Both the position numbers and the translations under genes were made by a program. A stretch of 64,000 nucleotides of DNA from the NCBI GenBank assembly GCA_016271365.2, contig CM028131.1:172612501-172676500 (forward strand). Direction: 5' to 3'. The first letter of the stretch is position 1. Each line of letters begins with the position of its first letter. Positions 8,562 through 19,879 of this stretch are shown piece by piece. The notes below the pieces were generated by a model. That model was given only the letters and a program-made list of their open reading frames with translations. It ran no database searches and had not been told where the DNA came from. This DNA comes from Neoceratodus forsteri. Its lineage: Eukaryota; Chordata; Ceratodontiformes; Ceratodontidae.

Positions 8562-11295
8562 ACAGAAACATAGAAACATAGAATCTGACAGCAGATAAGG
8601 ACCGCTTGGCCCACCTAGTCTGCCCATTTCCCTACCTAATGGCTAAGCTGCAGATCTTAGTTAACTAACAGCCTATTTCTTCCTACCCCCCACTAGAATT
8701 GCCTTATGTCTGTCCCGTGCATTCTTGAATTCCCCCACTGTTGTTGACTCCAATGCCTCCTCAGGAAGGCTATTCCATGTATCCACAACCCTCTTCATGA
8801 AAAAAATACTTCCTCACATTACCTCTGAGCCGTCCTCCCTCTGTCTTCAAATTGTGCCTGCTTGTTCCTGCACATCTCTTTTTTCTGAAAGATGCTACCC
8901 TCTTGGACTTTGTTGACTCCCTTGAGGTACTTGAAAGTTTCTATCATGTCCCTCCTCTCCCTCCTCTCTTCAAGGGTGTACATATTAAGCTCCTTTAATC
9001 TCTCTTAATATATTTTCTGGTGTAGACCCTGCACCATTTTAGTTGCCCTCCTCTGGACAGCCTACATCCTGTCTATGTCCTTGCTGAGATGGGGTCTCCA
9101 GAATTGCACACAGTACTCCAGATGGGGTCTTACCAACTGTCTGTACAGAGAGATAACAACTACCTGTTTTCTACTGGTGATGCCTCTCCCTATGCATCCC
9201 AGTATCCCACCAGCCATTCTTACTGCCTTCTCACACTGCTTGCCCACCTTAAGGTCATCTGGTATGACTATCTTCAGGTCCCTTTCCATTTTTGTTGTTG
9301 TTAATATCTCACCCCCCATTATGTACTCTTCCCCTGGGTTTTTGTGTCCCTGGTGCATTACTTTGCACTTCTTTGCATTGAATCTAAACTGACATACATT
9401 TGACCATTCCTCCAACCTTGCCAAGTCCCTTCTCATCCATTCCACCCCACCTTCTGTATCGATCCTGTTGCATATCTTTGTGTCATCTGCAAAGAGGCAT
9501 ACTTTTCCTTCCAGTCCATCTGCAATATCACTTATAAAGACATTAAAGAGGACCAGTCCCAGTACTGAACCCTGCGATACCTCACTAGTAACCCCCCTTA
9601 CTTCAGAGTGGACTCTGTTTACTGTTACACTCTGCATCCTGTTTTCCAGTCAGTTTTTTACTCAGGCTACCACTTGGGGCCCACTCCAAGACTGGCTAAC
9701 ATGTATATCAATCTTTTGTATGGGACTGTGTCAAATGCCTTGCTAAAGTCTAGGTAGGCCATGTCCACAGCCCCTCCCTGGTCTACTACTTTGGTCACCC
9801 AGTCAAAGAAACCTATTAGATTCATCTGACACGATCTTCCTGCTGTGAATCCATGCTGCCTTGGGTCCTATGCCCCACTGACCTCTAGGAACTTAACAGT
9901 TCTTTCCTTCAGAAGTGATTCCATCATTTTCCCTACCACAGTGGTCAAACTGACATGTCTGTAGTTTACTGCCTCTGTCTTGCTCCCACTTTTGTGAAGG
10001 AGAATCACATCCACCCTTCTCCAGTCCTCAGGTACCACACCATCCTCCCATGATTTGTTAAAAAGGGTAGTCAGTGGTATCACGAGTTCTGCCCTAAATT
10101 CTTTTAGAATTCTTGGGTGAATCCCATCAGGCCCCATTGCTTTGTCCACCCTCAGATTTAAGAGTTCTTTCAGAACCCTTTCTTCTGTGAATGGGCTGGT
10201 ATTGACCTCCCTATCCAGAGTGCTTCTATTCTTTGATTTAGGTACCTACCCGTCCTCTTCTTTTATGAATACTGAGCAGAAGTATTCATTCAGTATCCTT
10301 GCTTTTTCCCTGTCACCCTCTGCCCACCCTCCCTTCCCTTTATTAAGCCTCACTATCCCTCCCTTGGTCTTTCTTTGCTTCCTAATGTATCTATAAAAGG
10401 TTTTATCCCCCTTACTAACTGAATTGGCTATCCTTTCCTCAGTTGGGGCCTTTGCTATTCTCACTGCCTTCCCTGCTTCCTTCTGCTTTAACTAGTACAG
10501 TTCTGTGTCCTGCTCCTTCTGTGTTTCCTTATACTTTCTGAATGCTACCTTTTTCTCCTTAACCTTCCCTGCCACCTCTTTTGAGAACCATAGTGTTTTT
10601 TTTCTTTCATTTTGTTTTTTTGGTTTGCTTCCCACAAAGGCTTATTGCCTCTGTCATGGTTGTTTTGATTTTTCCCCATAGTTCTTCCACCCCTCCTTCT
10701 TGCCCATTTGCTAGTGCTTTTCTGAAGCACACTCCCATTTTCCAAAAGTCAGCCCTCCTAAAGTCCAATACTCTTGCTTTTGTATGGCTTGATTCTATGG
10801 CTGTGTTGATTGTGAACCACACTGTTTGGTGGTCACTTGCCCCCAGATGGCTACTCACTTCTAAACCTGAGATCCTTTCTCTGTCCCTGTTTGACAGTAC
10901 CAGGTCTAAGATTGCTCCCTCCTGAGTGGGTTCTGACACTAGCTGTCTGAGGCATGCCCCCTGTAGGGCATCAAGAATAACACTGCTCTTGGATGTGGCT
11001 GCAGCAAAGGTGCTCCAGTTAACATCTGGCATATTCAGGTCCCCCATTAACAATATTGCCTCTTTTTCTGCCATTCTAAGGATGCCTTCTAGCGTTTCCT
11101 TGTCCATTGCCTCTCCCTGAGATAGGGGTTTGTATACAACCCCCATGCGGATTGTGGTGCCATTTCCTGTCTCTAGGCTGACCCACAGTGCCTCCTCTAC
11201 TCCCTGATTATTATTTTGTTCTGTTGCTTTGATCCCTTCCCTTACATAAAGAGCTACTCCTTCTCCTCTTTTACCTTCCCTGTCCCTCCTGTGGC
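8562..11295 (-). mobile_element. CR1 LINE inserted in the L2, 5'-truncated
   Basis: The 3' end is at the low coordinate: GAAACATAGAAACATAGAA is two copies of the octamer GAAACATA, the reversed tail of this CR1 family. The consensus ATAAGGACCGCTTGGCCCACC, 3' UTR, RT and endonuclease follow. The element stops within the endonuclease (reversed reading RRDREGKRGEGVALYVRE) at about 11290, a usual 5' truncation. It interrupts the L2 just after the RT motif A. CR1 elements usually make no clear target duplication, and none is evident. Confidence 0.9.
9062..11290 (-). pseudogene. CR1 endonuclease-reverse transcriptase, broken
   Basis: Read on the minus strand. The endonuclease fragment (11146-10607) has LLMGDLNMPDVNW and LGASDHQTVWF. 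Next come linker blocks (10464-10246, ending in YFCSVF), the RT fingers (10149-9868: KAMGPDGIHPRILKE, PEDWRRVDVILLHKSGSK, NYRHVSLTTVVGKMMESLL) and the palm (9637-9062: VSQGSVLGLVLFNVFISDI, FADD at 9482-9493, then [13 protein letters not shown]). The catalytic FADD is intact. Stops and frameshifts separate the four open pieces, so no full protein can be made. Start codon and ORF1 are missing because of the 5' truncation. Confidence 0.9.
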
Positions 11296-11536
11296 CTGTA
11301 GCTGATCTGTGGCCTGTCTGGGACAGTCCTCAGATAATTCCACTCTTTCTTCACCAGCAAGTTTCAGAGGGTGTTGTCGCGGGGATTTTGTTCTCAGACC
11401 CATTCTCCCTGTCTTGTGGGGTACTGCAGGGCTCTGTTTTATCACCCATGTTGTTTGGGGTGTACGTGATGCCGTTGGGAGACATTATAAGGCAGTATGG
11501 GCTGAGTTTTCACTGCTATGTAGATGACACTCAACT
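11296..11536 (+). mobile_element. L2 LINE, segment 2 of 3 (RT palm)
   Basis: A 240-bp island of L2 lies between two foreign insertions. It reads GLSGTVLR..FHSFFTSKFQRVL, then, after one frameshift near 11395, LSCGVLQGSVLSPMLFGVYV and HCYVDDTQLF. The catalytic motif C is YVDD at 11517-11528 rather than the usual YADD of L2, a tolerated variant in other reverse transcriptases. The L2 breaks off after DDTQL and resumes at 15866 with YMSFVPE.., so the two pieces are contiguous once the Rex1-like element is removed. Confidence 0.85.
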
Positions 11537-12321
11537 ATTCACTAAGGTACGGCAAAAGCCACTTTTTTTCACCCGCCCTCCCATCCTCCACCTCGCCTCC
11601 TATTAAATAAGCTTTCGCCCTGCCTCACAGTATACCCACACCCATTCTGCCTCTCAATCATTACAACCATGTTCCATAGCTTCCCTCCGCATCACTTAGG
11701 CCTAGGAATGTTCTAATGTGATAATTTATCCCTGATTTATTAGCTTAGGAAGGAATCCCGGGCTCTGATCGGCTAACTTAGGATGAAGATCTGCTGTGTT
11801 GTGAATATGCAGCAGCTGATGGTATTCTACATCTACATACTTATGAATACTGTGGCAGCGGCTTAGGCTGCTAATTCAGTTTATAGGCTACAAGGACCAG
11901 TCAGATAATCTATCTCTGCTATCTGCAAGGCCTGACCGTGTGGAGGCCCCACTGGCTTAACTATCTGTTCCTTCTCTCCCTTGGGTCATGTACAGTACAC
12001 AAGTTCTCTCAATCTTCTAGCCAGGGGGAACATAGCCTTCTGGTGGGCTGTCATGTGCACCGTAACTCATCTTACAATTATCTCTGTGCTCTTAGACTCC
12101 CCTACCTGCAGCCTCTTACTTAAACTATTATTAGTGGTGGGACTTGGGCCGAACTGCCCCTACATAGCACAACCATTACTCTACCGTGCACTTACTTCTC
12201 CCTACATCTTACAGCCAGGGTCTTAGTAGTTGCTGTCTTAGGACAGATTGGAGCTAAACACAGGGTCTTATATACTCGGCCCAACACCTCTTGTAGACAA
12301 ACACAGGTAAGGGATTACAAA

Positions 12322-13185
12322 ATGACCAATATTGTGCTAAGGAAGCTCTTACTCTTCCTTCTGTTGTGCTCAGGAGACATTGAACTTAACCCTTGCCCAG
12401 CTGAAGTTCTTACTTCTCCATCGGACCTAGCAAAGCCAAAAGGAATGCATTTTATGCATGTGAATGCACACAGCTGGTTAAAAACGTTTACTCTGATCCA
12501 GGCCTGGGTCAATCATACCGCACCGGAAGTCCTAGTGGTCTCCGAATCATGGCTCAGACCCTCTACACCTGACAGGGAAATTAACATCCCAGACTATTCA
12601 TTATTTAGAGCTGACAGGCACGCTAGGGGTGGAGGAGTGGCCATCTACGTCAAGGATAAATACTCGACTCCATGCCTAGACTCATTATTCATTGCAAACC
12701 AATTTGAATGCCTGTCACTAAAGGTTGAGATATCCTCCTCTATTGCGCTTTGTGTCATAGGTTGCTATAGACCTCCATCTGCAGGCTCTCAAATCCTCAC
12801 CCATCTAATTACTATTATGTGGCATGGCTCCTTTGAAACAGTTATTCTTGGGGATCTTAACTTTGATTGGATGTCCAAGGCCGCTGCACCACTTAAAGAG
12901 TTCTGTGATGCCCACTGGCTGATGCAACTTATTGGCGAGCCTACATGCCCTAATAAGAAGAACCCTGCTAACAGCACACTGCTTGACATCATCCTGGTAA
13001 GCAAACTGCACCTGTTCTCCCATGCAGGAACCTTCTTCTCTGATGTTAGTGACCATAGTGTCATTGCCGGTGTAAGATCTGTCCAGAATCCACTATCCTC
13101 ATCAAGGTTATCCGCAAAGACGTCCAGACATAACTTCTATCAGTCTGCCTACCTTGATGAGCTAAAATACTCGCTGCACTGGTAA
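12322..13185 (+). pseudogene. Rex1-like ORF2: 2A-like leader and APE endonuclease
   Basis: The start ATG at 12322 is followed by 18 residues, largely hydrophobic (LLLFLLLCSG), and then the 2A-like core DIELNPCP. The endonuclease comes next: MHFMHVNAHSW (usual LxxxN-x-xS), EVLVVSESWL, RGGGVAIYVKD, VIGCYRPPS, VILGDLNFDW and FSDVSDHSVI. All catalytic blocks are recognisable. A premature TAA at 13183-13185 ends the frame after SLHW, and the same frame goes on in the next segment. Translation would therefore give a free endonuclease without polymerase. Confidence 0.85.
12376..12399 (+). other. Degenerate 2A-like (ribosome-skipping) motif
   Basis: Codons 19-26 of the ORF read D-I-E-L-N-P-C-P. The known 2A consensus is D-(V/I)-E-x-N-P-G-P, in which the ribosome releases the chain after glycine. 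Here the glycine codon has become TGC (12394-12396). Such motifs, joined to a hydrophobic leader, have been described at the N-terminus of CR1-like LINE ORFs. With the invariant glycine lost, skipping should be abolished; that is inference, not shown here. Confidence 0.8.
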
Positions 13186-14604
13186 GACTTTTACCTAGCT
13201 AATTCGGTCAACTTGGCATATGATATGTTTTCTGAAATTGTGTCTGTGGCATTAAATAAGTATGCCCGTCTTGTAAAAGTCAGGGTAAGAAGCAGAGCCT
13301 GTTGTTGGTTCTCCTCAGAACTCAGAACAGCACTGTTGGACAGGGACAAGCTCGGGAAAAAAGCACGAACAACTAAGGCCCCTATGGACTAGTGTCACTT
13401 TAGGAAAGCTAGGAATACATGTACCAATATGATAAGAGAAGCTAAGGCCTCCTTTTACCGCTCGGAACTGGACTCTGCAGCCAGGAGCTCTTCCAAATTT
13501 TGGAAGTCTATTAAGGACATGTTGGGCCATACACCAGGGAACTCTCTGGCTGCAAAGATCACCTCTGGCAGTGCCACCATCTGCTACAAAATGGAGATCC
13601 TGGATGCATTTAACAACCACTTTGCCACCGCAGGGCTAGCATTTGACAACTCCCCTGCATGTTCCTTACATTTCCTGTTGGTTGCGCAAAATACTGAACC
13701 TCTTCTTACTGACTCAGTCTTTTCCCTCCAGCCTACTTCGTTGAAAGAGGTTGAAGAGTTCCTATTACAGTTGGATTCCAAAAAAATTGCAGCTGCTGAA
13801 TCTCTTGACCCATTCTTTCTAAAGGTCACCTACCATGTTTTAGCTGTACCAGTCATCCATCTATTTAATCTCTCACTGTCCCATGGAATCCTCCCACCTT
13901 TATGGAAAACAGCCCATGTTATCCCCCACTTTAAATCAGAGGACCCCTGTGATCTTAACAACTACAGACTGATTTCTCTACTCCCTGTACTGTCCAAATT
14001 GCTGGAAAAAATTGTAAGCAAGCAATTGAGAACCTATGTAGAAACTATGAGCCTTTTAAACCCAATGCAATCTGGCTTTAGAGCACAGCATAGCACCATT
14101 ACGGCCCTAGCCAAAGTGACCAATGATTGGCAGCGAGACCTGGAGTATAGAAACTTCATCTGTGCAGTGTTCTTAGACTTAGGCAAGGTTTTCGTCATTG
14201 TCAACCATGGCTTGTTCCTCTCCTCCCTGAGGGCGATAGGCCTGGACCTACTGTCTTTGCACTGGTTTGCTGACTACCTCTCTGACCAGTGGCAGCAAGT
14301 TAAGGCAGAATGTGAACTTTCTCCCCTTAAACCCCTGCAAAGAGGGGTCCACCAGGGACTGATTCTTGGTCCCCTACTGTTTGCAATTTACATAAACAAC
14401 ATCGACACCATCATAACTAAGGCCAACATTCATCTGTTTGCTGATGACATGGTACTTGATCTAAGTCGCCCGTCACCTGAAGCTGCCTGCGGAGACCTAC
14501 AAGCTAAATTCAGTCTACTTCAAAGCCAACATCTAAATAAAAAGCTCTTACTAAATGCCAAAAAAAAACTAAGGCAATGCTGTTTTCTCCACATCTCCAT
14601 GTAG
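13186..14604 (+). pseudogene. Rex1-like ORF2: linker and reverse transcriptase
   Basis: Same frame as the upstream segment. A second in-frame stop (TAG, about 13390-13392) follows KAPMD. From 13429 the frame is open for 391 codons: FWKSIKDMLGH, LPPLWKTAHVIPHF, LNNYRLISLLPVLSKLLEKI, NPMQSGFRAQHSTITAL, AVFLDLGKVF (motif A with D-L-G-K-V-F in place of the usual D-L-T/S-K-A-F-D), RGVHQGLILGPLLFAIYINN and FADD at 14437-14448. Motif A has lost its second aspartate-containing end (FV). A run of nine A (14560-14568) shifts the frame, and 14577-15305 carries the rest. Confidence 0.85.
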
Positions 14605-15305
14605 CAAACCCAACTAGTGCTGGCTCTATTCCACAGATCACGACAATCCTGGTAGAAAACCTAGATTTTGTCAATAAATTCAAGTATTTGGGAGTGTGGC
14701 TTGACCATAGACTCTCCTTTACGGACCATATTGAGGATCTACTAAAAAAGCTGAGGCAGAGGCTTGGACTCTTTTTCAGGATTAATAACTTCCTTACTAG
14801 AGATGCCAAGCTGCAGCTGGTACAAACAACGTTTCTCTCCTTGGTTGACTATGCTGACTTTCTTTATAGTCACTGCCGTGCCTCTCATCTTGCTAAATTG
14901 GATACGTTGTATCACAGAGCTCTGAGATTTATTATCGGCCTACCTTTTTCCACTCTTAATTGTGCCCTTTATGTTGCCATGGGGTGGCCTTCCCTTCAGT
15001 ATAGGAGAAACAGAAATGCTGTACTCTGGACGTTCAGAGCTATTATCAAAAAACTACCTCTCTATATCTCAGATTGTCTTCCACTATGCGAGTTAGGGAA
15101 TTATGCACTGAGAAGCTACTCCCTTATTTCTTTAAAGGTACCTAAGCTTAAAACATGCTTTGGGAGAATGGCTATAAGCTTTACGCTGCCATCCCTATGG
15201 AACAAAATTCAAAAATCGCTAAAGCATAGTACTTCGGTCAGTCTAACCTCCTTCAAGACATTATATGCCCATTTGGTCAAAGAAATTTGCAACTGCTTCC
15301 CCTGA
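14577..15305 (+). pseudogene. Rex1-like ORF2: C-terminal domain
   Basis: Continues the polymerase in another frame after the homopolymer shift: FKYLGVWLDHRLSFTDHIED (thumb), LSLVDYADFLYSH, RALRFIIGLPFST and LPSLWNKIQKSLK, ending in NCFP-stop at 15303-15305. This C-terminal region occurs throughout the CR1/L2/Rex1 group and carries no known catalytic residues. About 540 bp of 3' UTR and the (GATT)n tail follow. Confidence 0.85.
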
Positions 15306-15865
15306 TCGTAAATTTCTCCTGCACCTACTGCGCACCGTGATGGCGTTTGTCTTCTTTGCTATGCCTGGCCTTGTGGTCGCTCCTTCACTTTTCTTCTAGT
15401 ATCTAATTGTGCTCTCCATCCTCCTGTCCTGTATCCTCTCTGTGGCTTTTATCTCTCCCCCGTCTACCTTCAACCACCCTGCCTGTACTCTACTTCCCCT
15501 CTGCCTGCCACCACCCCCCACCCTGTTTCCACTGATTATGAACACATTGACTGTCTTGTTTCACAAGGCACTATATGTAATATACCATTACCTAACTGTT
15601 GTCCTCATATAGTTTACTCAGTTACTGTTGTTAGACACATTACTACACCATGAAGGAATTGAACCACTGTTCCCCAACTGTTCTCCATTTGTGTCTCCAT
15701 TAAACTATTGTATCACTGTAATGTATAGTATTACTGGGATGTTATGTTGTGACTGTTCTTAAATTGTATATCCTGTGTTCCTGTGCTAACCAGGTCCATC
15801 TTGTAAATGAGCTATACTCAATGGTGTTCATCTGGATAAACAAAGATTTTGATTGATTGATTGAT

Positions 15866-16829
15866 ACATGTCCTTTGTACCTGAACAAGGTGGAGCTGTC
15901 TCGATTTTTAACAACTGCCTCGCCAAAATCCAAGACTGGATGAGTTCCAACTGGCTGAGGTTGAACCCAGACAAGACTGAGGTGTTGGTTGTGGACCCGG
16001 TCGTCAGGTAGAGGGATCCTCATCTGGTCAGCCTTCTGGGCTTTGGCTTGGGTGCAACCAGCTGGTGTCTTCTGATCAGGTGCAAAATCTGGGTGTTATG
16101 CTTGATGAGGGGCTGATACTTAAATCTCAGGCATCAGCCATTGTCAAGACCTCATTTTACCATCTGAGGAATATCACCTGGATTAAACATCTCGTTCTTC
16201 CTGATGATCTTCCAATGTTGGTCCACACTTTTGTGACCTCCTGCCTTGACTATTGCAACGCCTTCTACCTAGGGTTACCAGGGGTTGATATCTGCTGCCT
16301 GCAGCTGGTGCAGAATGTGGCTGCCAGACCACTGACTGGCTTATCTTCATCATGCCATATCATGCCTGTGCTCTCCGGCCTGCACTGGCTGTCTGTTCAG
16401 TAGTGGATCACCTTCAAGGTCAGTCTGCTGACCTATAAGGCCCTACACGGACAGGGACGTGTTATCTGCAAGATCTTCTTTGCCCCTATCATCCCTTCTG
16501 CTCACTCCGCTCTTCTGACAACAGATTGCTAGAGGTTCCCAGGGTTTGCCTGAAGACCTCTGGTGCCCATGCATTTGCATTTGCAGACCCTACCTTGTGG
16601 AACTCTCTACTTTGCTGGATAAGAGAGTGCCTGATTGTGGAGAGTTTCAAATCTGCACGTAAGACCCACCTTTTTAATTTCTTTTTCTGAGTCTGATTAA
16701 TGTGAACTGTTGTTGATGTGAGCTTTTTATTATTTATTAGAAATTTTAACTTTAGGTTTCATAATGATTGTACAAGTACTTTTTTGCAAATTGTGCTTTT
16801 TAAAAATAAAGTATTGATTGATTGATTGA
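15866..16829 (+). mobile_element. L2 LINE, segment 3 of 3 (3' end and tail)
   Basis: Resumes L2 coding directly after the Rex1-like insertion with YMSFVPEQGGAVSIFNN, then KIQDWMSSNWLRLNPDKTEV, VQNLGVMLDEGLILKSQ (16065 on), TSCLDYCNAFYLGLPG, LQLVQNVAARPLTGLS and PVLSGLHWLSV. Stops at 16008-16010 and 16401-16403 break the frame. The 3' UTR ends in AATAAAGTATTGATTGATTGATTGA, a TGAT-repeat tail usual for L2, at 16804-16829. The downstream sequence is unrelated. Confidence 0.9.
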
Positions 16830-17208
16830 CAAGGACAAGGAGTAGGTTGTCGCAATACTCATTGTGCATGCTCTTCTTAATTCTACCAGCAATGGGTTTC
16901 TGGGACCAGGCAAAAAGTGCAATGGTATAGACTTGAGATAATCGGTGAAAGGCAGATGTCAAGACATGAGGGCAGGCTGGTGGTGAAAACAACTGAAGCA
17001 AGTTTCATAAAGTAAGAGGGTTTCCTAAGAGCTGTATAACTTTGCATTTGGACCGGACTGGCACCATCAGCAACATCAGCCAGTAGACTACCAGGTATGT
17101 GAATGAACACTAGTATCATATTGCTGTTCAGCTAACAGAGCTGTTTTTATTTCTACAGTTTTTTGCAATATAAGTTACAAAACCATAGCTTTAATATGTG
17201 TATTTATA
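16830..17208. other. No recognisable feature
   Basis: Flanking DNA to the right of the L2. No repeat family or coding frame is recognised on either strand. Confidence 0.5.
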
Positions 17209-17915
17209 AAGGAATAATGCACAACAGAGTGTGTGTGGTGCTGGGATCGTGTCACACCTCGGGTGGTTGGGCACAAGATCACAGGCCAAGTGCGTCCAAC
17301 ACCTGAAAAGTGACATTATGCCAGAATGACACACACCCTAGAGTGCATTATTCCTATTATACAATGGCTTATTTGTAATAATAAAAAAAAAAAAGATTAA
17401 AAATAGGTTTAAAAATATTTTTTTAGTCATTGGTTTTACTGAGTAGGTATACATACAGGAAAAATAGTGCTGCTCAGCAAATGGTGCTGCTGCTTTTTTG
17501 TTTATTACAGGGGCTTCTTCTGTTGCCCCTTCCCCCCACATCATATACACACACAGCTCTTTCCTGCCCCTTGAGTTTAATTGACTGGGTCCCACTGCCT
17601 GCTTTGTGAATTGCTGAAGATGTTTTTTTTCCCAGAGAACATCAGGATCTGAGCACTGAGGAGTGAGCAGGTGCACCACGAACAGTGAAGCCATCAGGCC
17701 ATCCTCCCCCCTCACTCTGAATATGGGAGAATACTTCAGGTTCTTGGGCTCTGTTTGTGGTTCTTCCTGTACAGTTGACATGTGTTTGTACCCGGAGAAG
17801 AAATGAATATGGGACAAAAAAAAAACTCTTTTGTGGAGAAAAGCATGACATGAATGGTGAGGAGCGAACGCTTGCCAGAAACAGTAAAGCTGTCCCCCCC
17901 AGACGCCGGAGCTGC
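17209..17915 (-). repeat. Interspersed repeat X, copy 2
   Basis: Reverse-complement counterpart of 700-1420. The MITE-like palindrome is at 17215-17365, and the reversed landmarks run in order: CTACAAAAAGCA-type purine tract, CACACACAGCTCTTTCCTGC at 17551, the CTGAATATGGGAGAATACTTC block at 17719, and ACAGTAAAGCTG near 17880. The copies differ in the length of their A/T tracts. Short open frames on the minus strand here have no resemblance to a protein family. Confidence 0.7.
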
Positions 17916-19365
17916 CATCAGCCGTCGGAATCATGGGCCACAATTCAGAGCAGTTGCAATCAACTGGAATTGCCCCGAGTTGTAGCCGTAATTGAGTGGA
18001 GTTGTAAGTTTTTTTAAATCGACGACTCCTGTAGTAGAATTAGCTCACATCTTATTCTCACATGGCTGAGTGGTTACAACTCACCCTGAAAGCCCCCCGA
18101 GTCCTCTCATCCCCCAGCACCCCAGACATACAGGAGACATAATTTCTCTGACTGACTCCAACAGACAGGCAGCTTTTTTATTTTTTCAGCAAGTAGCGTC
18201 CAACCAAATTGTGTCCTGGCTCCTGTAGCCAAATTCCAATCCTCCAATAAAGTGCGAGGGATGAAGGAATCAGGGAGTTATGCGCACTGCACATCAGAGG
18301 CCAGATGAGCTGGATGAAATGGAACGTGGGTCCAAGGCAGAGCCTGAGTGGTTGTTTTTGTGCAAAGCGCGGGGATGAATCATGTCGATTAGTCTGACTC
18401 CACCACTTGACCTGTCTACCACTGTCTTCTTGACCCAGACCCACTAGGACAGGATGATGGACCAAGAAGAGAAGAAAGGAGAGAGAGAGAGAGAGAAAAC
18501 ACTCGGGGACAACCGTTGGACTGCTGTAGTAGTGCGAACGAACTGGAGCGTGGGTCCTGAGGAGTCAAAGGAGGAATGAGCAATCTCCAGCACAGCGGTG
18601 GGCCAGCCACAGCCTGCTGCATAGAGGTGATGATTGTTATACTGTTTGGGAGTTAGGATGGGTGCAGTGAGTTGGTCAGAAGTTAACAGACTCGGGTACT
18701 TAGAACATGCCATTGCCGGGCGGGCCTCCATGGTTGGGACTGGGAAAGGGAGGGACACTGATGGATTGGGAAGCCAGCACTGGTGCTGGCACTGATAGTT
18801 CAAATGCTGCAAAAGGACTGGGTACCTGCATTTTCAGGGAGTCTTTAAAGCTAATTCCACCTATAATCATTATCTTGGTACCCTATCTCAGCTCTCCAAA
18901 ACTTTGCCTGTAAAACTGCATTTCTTGTTCCCTTAGCTTACACACTGAGAAGTTTAGTACCTATGAGTTGTCTCCCAAGATACTTAAAATAAATTTGTGG
19001 AATGTCCGTAAAAAATGCTAATGTACCTGAAAGAGTAAGAATGGTAGTTATCTTTCTGTTTTGTGAATAAAAGCTTATGAAGTAAAAATTCTATTTCACA
19101 AATGGCTTCCTATTTAAGTTAGAAAAATAGCAAAGAGGGCAGATGGGTGATGGTACAGGCTATGGTGCACTTGATACCCACTCTCTTGCAATGTACATGG
19201 TCCAAGCCAAGCCAAGACTTGACAATTTTTTTCCAGAAATAGCTCAGAACTTACTCTAGCTTTATGAGAAAGGCAATAAAGTAGTGGTTGTGGAGTCTTT
19301 GCAAGGTATACGACTTCTTTATTGACCGTTTCATTCACTTCTACCAAACAAGGCCCTACTAAAGT
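17916..19365. other. Unassigned sequence with a (GA)n tract
   Basis: No supported gene. A (GA)n run lies at about 18479-18497. TGGCTGAGTGGTTA at 18063 resembles a tRNA A-box, but no B-box follows at the right distance. Open frames on the minus strand between 18178 and 18812 are rich in Ser/Pro and overlap each other; I see no domain in them. Confidence 0.45.
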
Positions 19366-19369
19366 CGAA

Positions 19370-19600
19370 CAGCATTACATCAACTGGTGGATGATTGGGG
19401 TCTAACCTTTTGCTACAATCTGGGTTTTCACTGGTATGCTGATAATACTCAGTTGATCCTCTCCTTCTCACTGAACTGGGTCATCTCAGTAGCTGTGATC
19501 AATTTCTATCTGAATTAAGTGACTGGATGGCTGCCAGCTGTCTGAGCCTTAATCCCAGCAAAATGTTGTCCATCTTGACCAGCGCATGTTTTCATGGCAG
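19370..19600 (+). pseudogene. L2 reverse transcriptase relic (motif C region)
   Basis: A short diverged L2 fragment. Frames read FHWYADNTQLILSF (motif C as YADN, the second catalytic Asp changed to Asn), and after a frameshift LSELSDWMAASCLSLNPSKM, the L2 block that normally follows (QDWMxxNxLxLNxxKTE). It lacks flanking L2 sequence and a tail, so it is an internal relic or a heavily eroded copy. Confidence 0.65.
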
Positions 19601-19875
19601 TTAATGAAGTTAAAAAAGTCTCTGTTTAGCAGGTTTTTGTCCTCATGTGTGTCTGTCTGACAAGTTGTCCCATATTAAGACCTGTGCCCCTCATTTCCCT
19701 ACATTTTGAGTGTCTGTATCCAACATTTCAGTGACAAAAGACTAAGTGGTATACAGGGTCTTCCCTGCAGGTGGTGGGTATTATCACAGCCTCACCATAG
19801 CTTTCCTTTCCCATCCAAATCTCTTAACTCTGTTCTTTCCCTGGACACCACTGTAGGCCAGACTCTGAAATGGCC
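19601..19875. other. No recognisable feature
   Basis: Follows the L2 relic. A short open frame at 19706-19891 has no recognisable domain. Confidence 0.4.
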
Positions 19876-19879
19876 ATCC

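Larger units (their letters stand above)
11537..15865 (+). mobile_element. Nearly full-length Rex1/CR1-like LINE with 2A-like N-terminus
   Basis: A 4.3-kb element inserted into the L2 RT motif C region. Its 5' UTR is about 785 bp (11537-12321). It is followed by one long ORF2 with endonuclease, RT and C-terminal domain (12322-15305, broken by two stops and one frameshift), a 3' UTR, and a tail of GATTGATTGATTGA at 15849-15862. The clade assignment to the CR1/L2/Rex1 group comes from the RT blocks and the (GATT)n tail. I favour Rex1/Babar-like, but a tree would be needed to separate it from L2 relatives. Confidence 0.8.

Noticed and set aside
18063..18090. tRNA A-box (TGGCTGAGTGGTTA)
   Set aside because: No B-box at the proper distance and no stem pairing.
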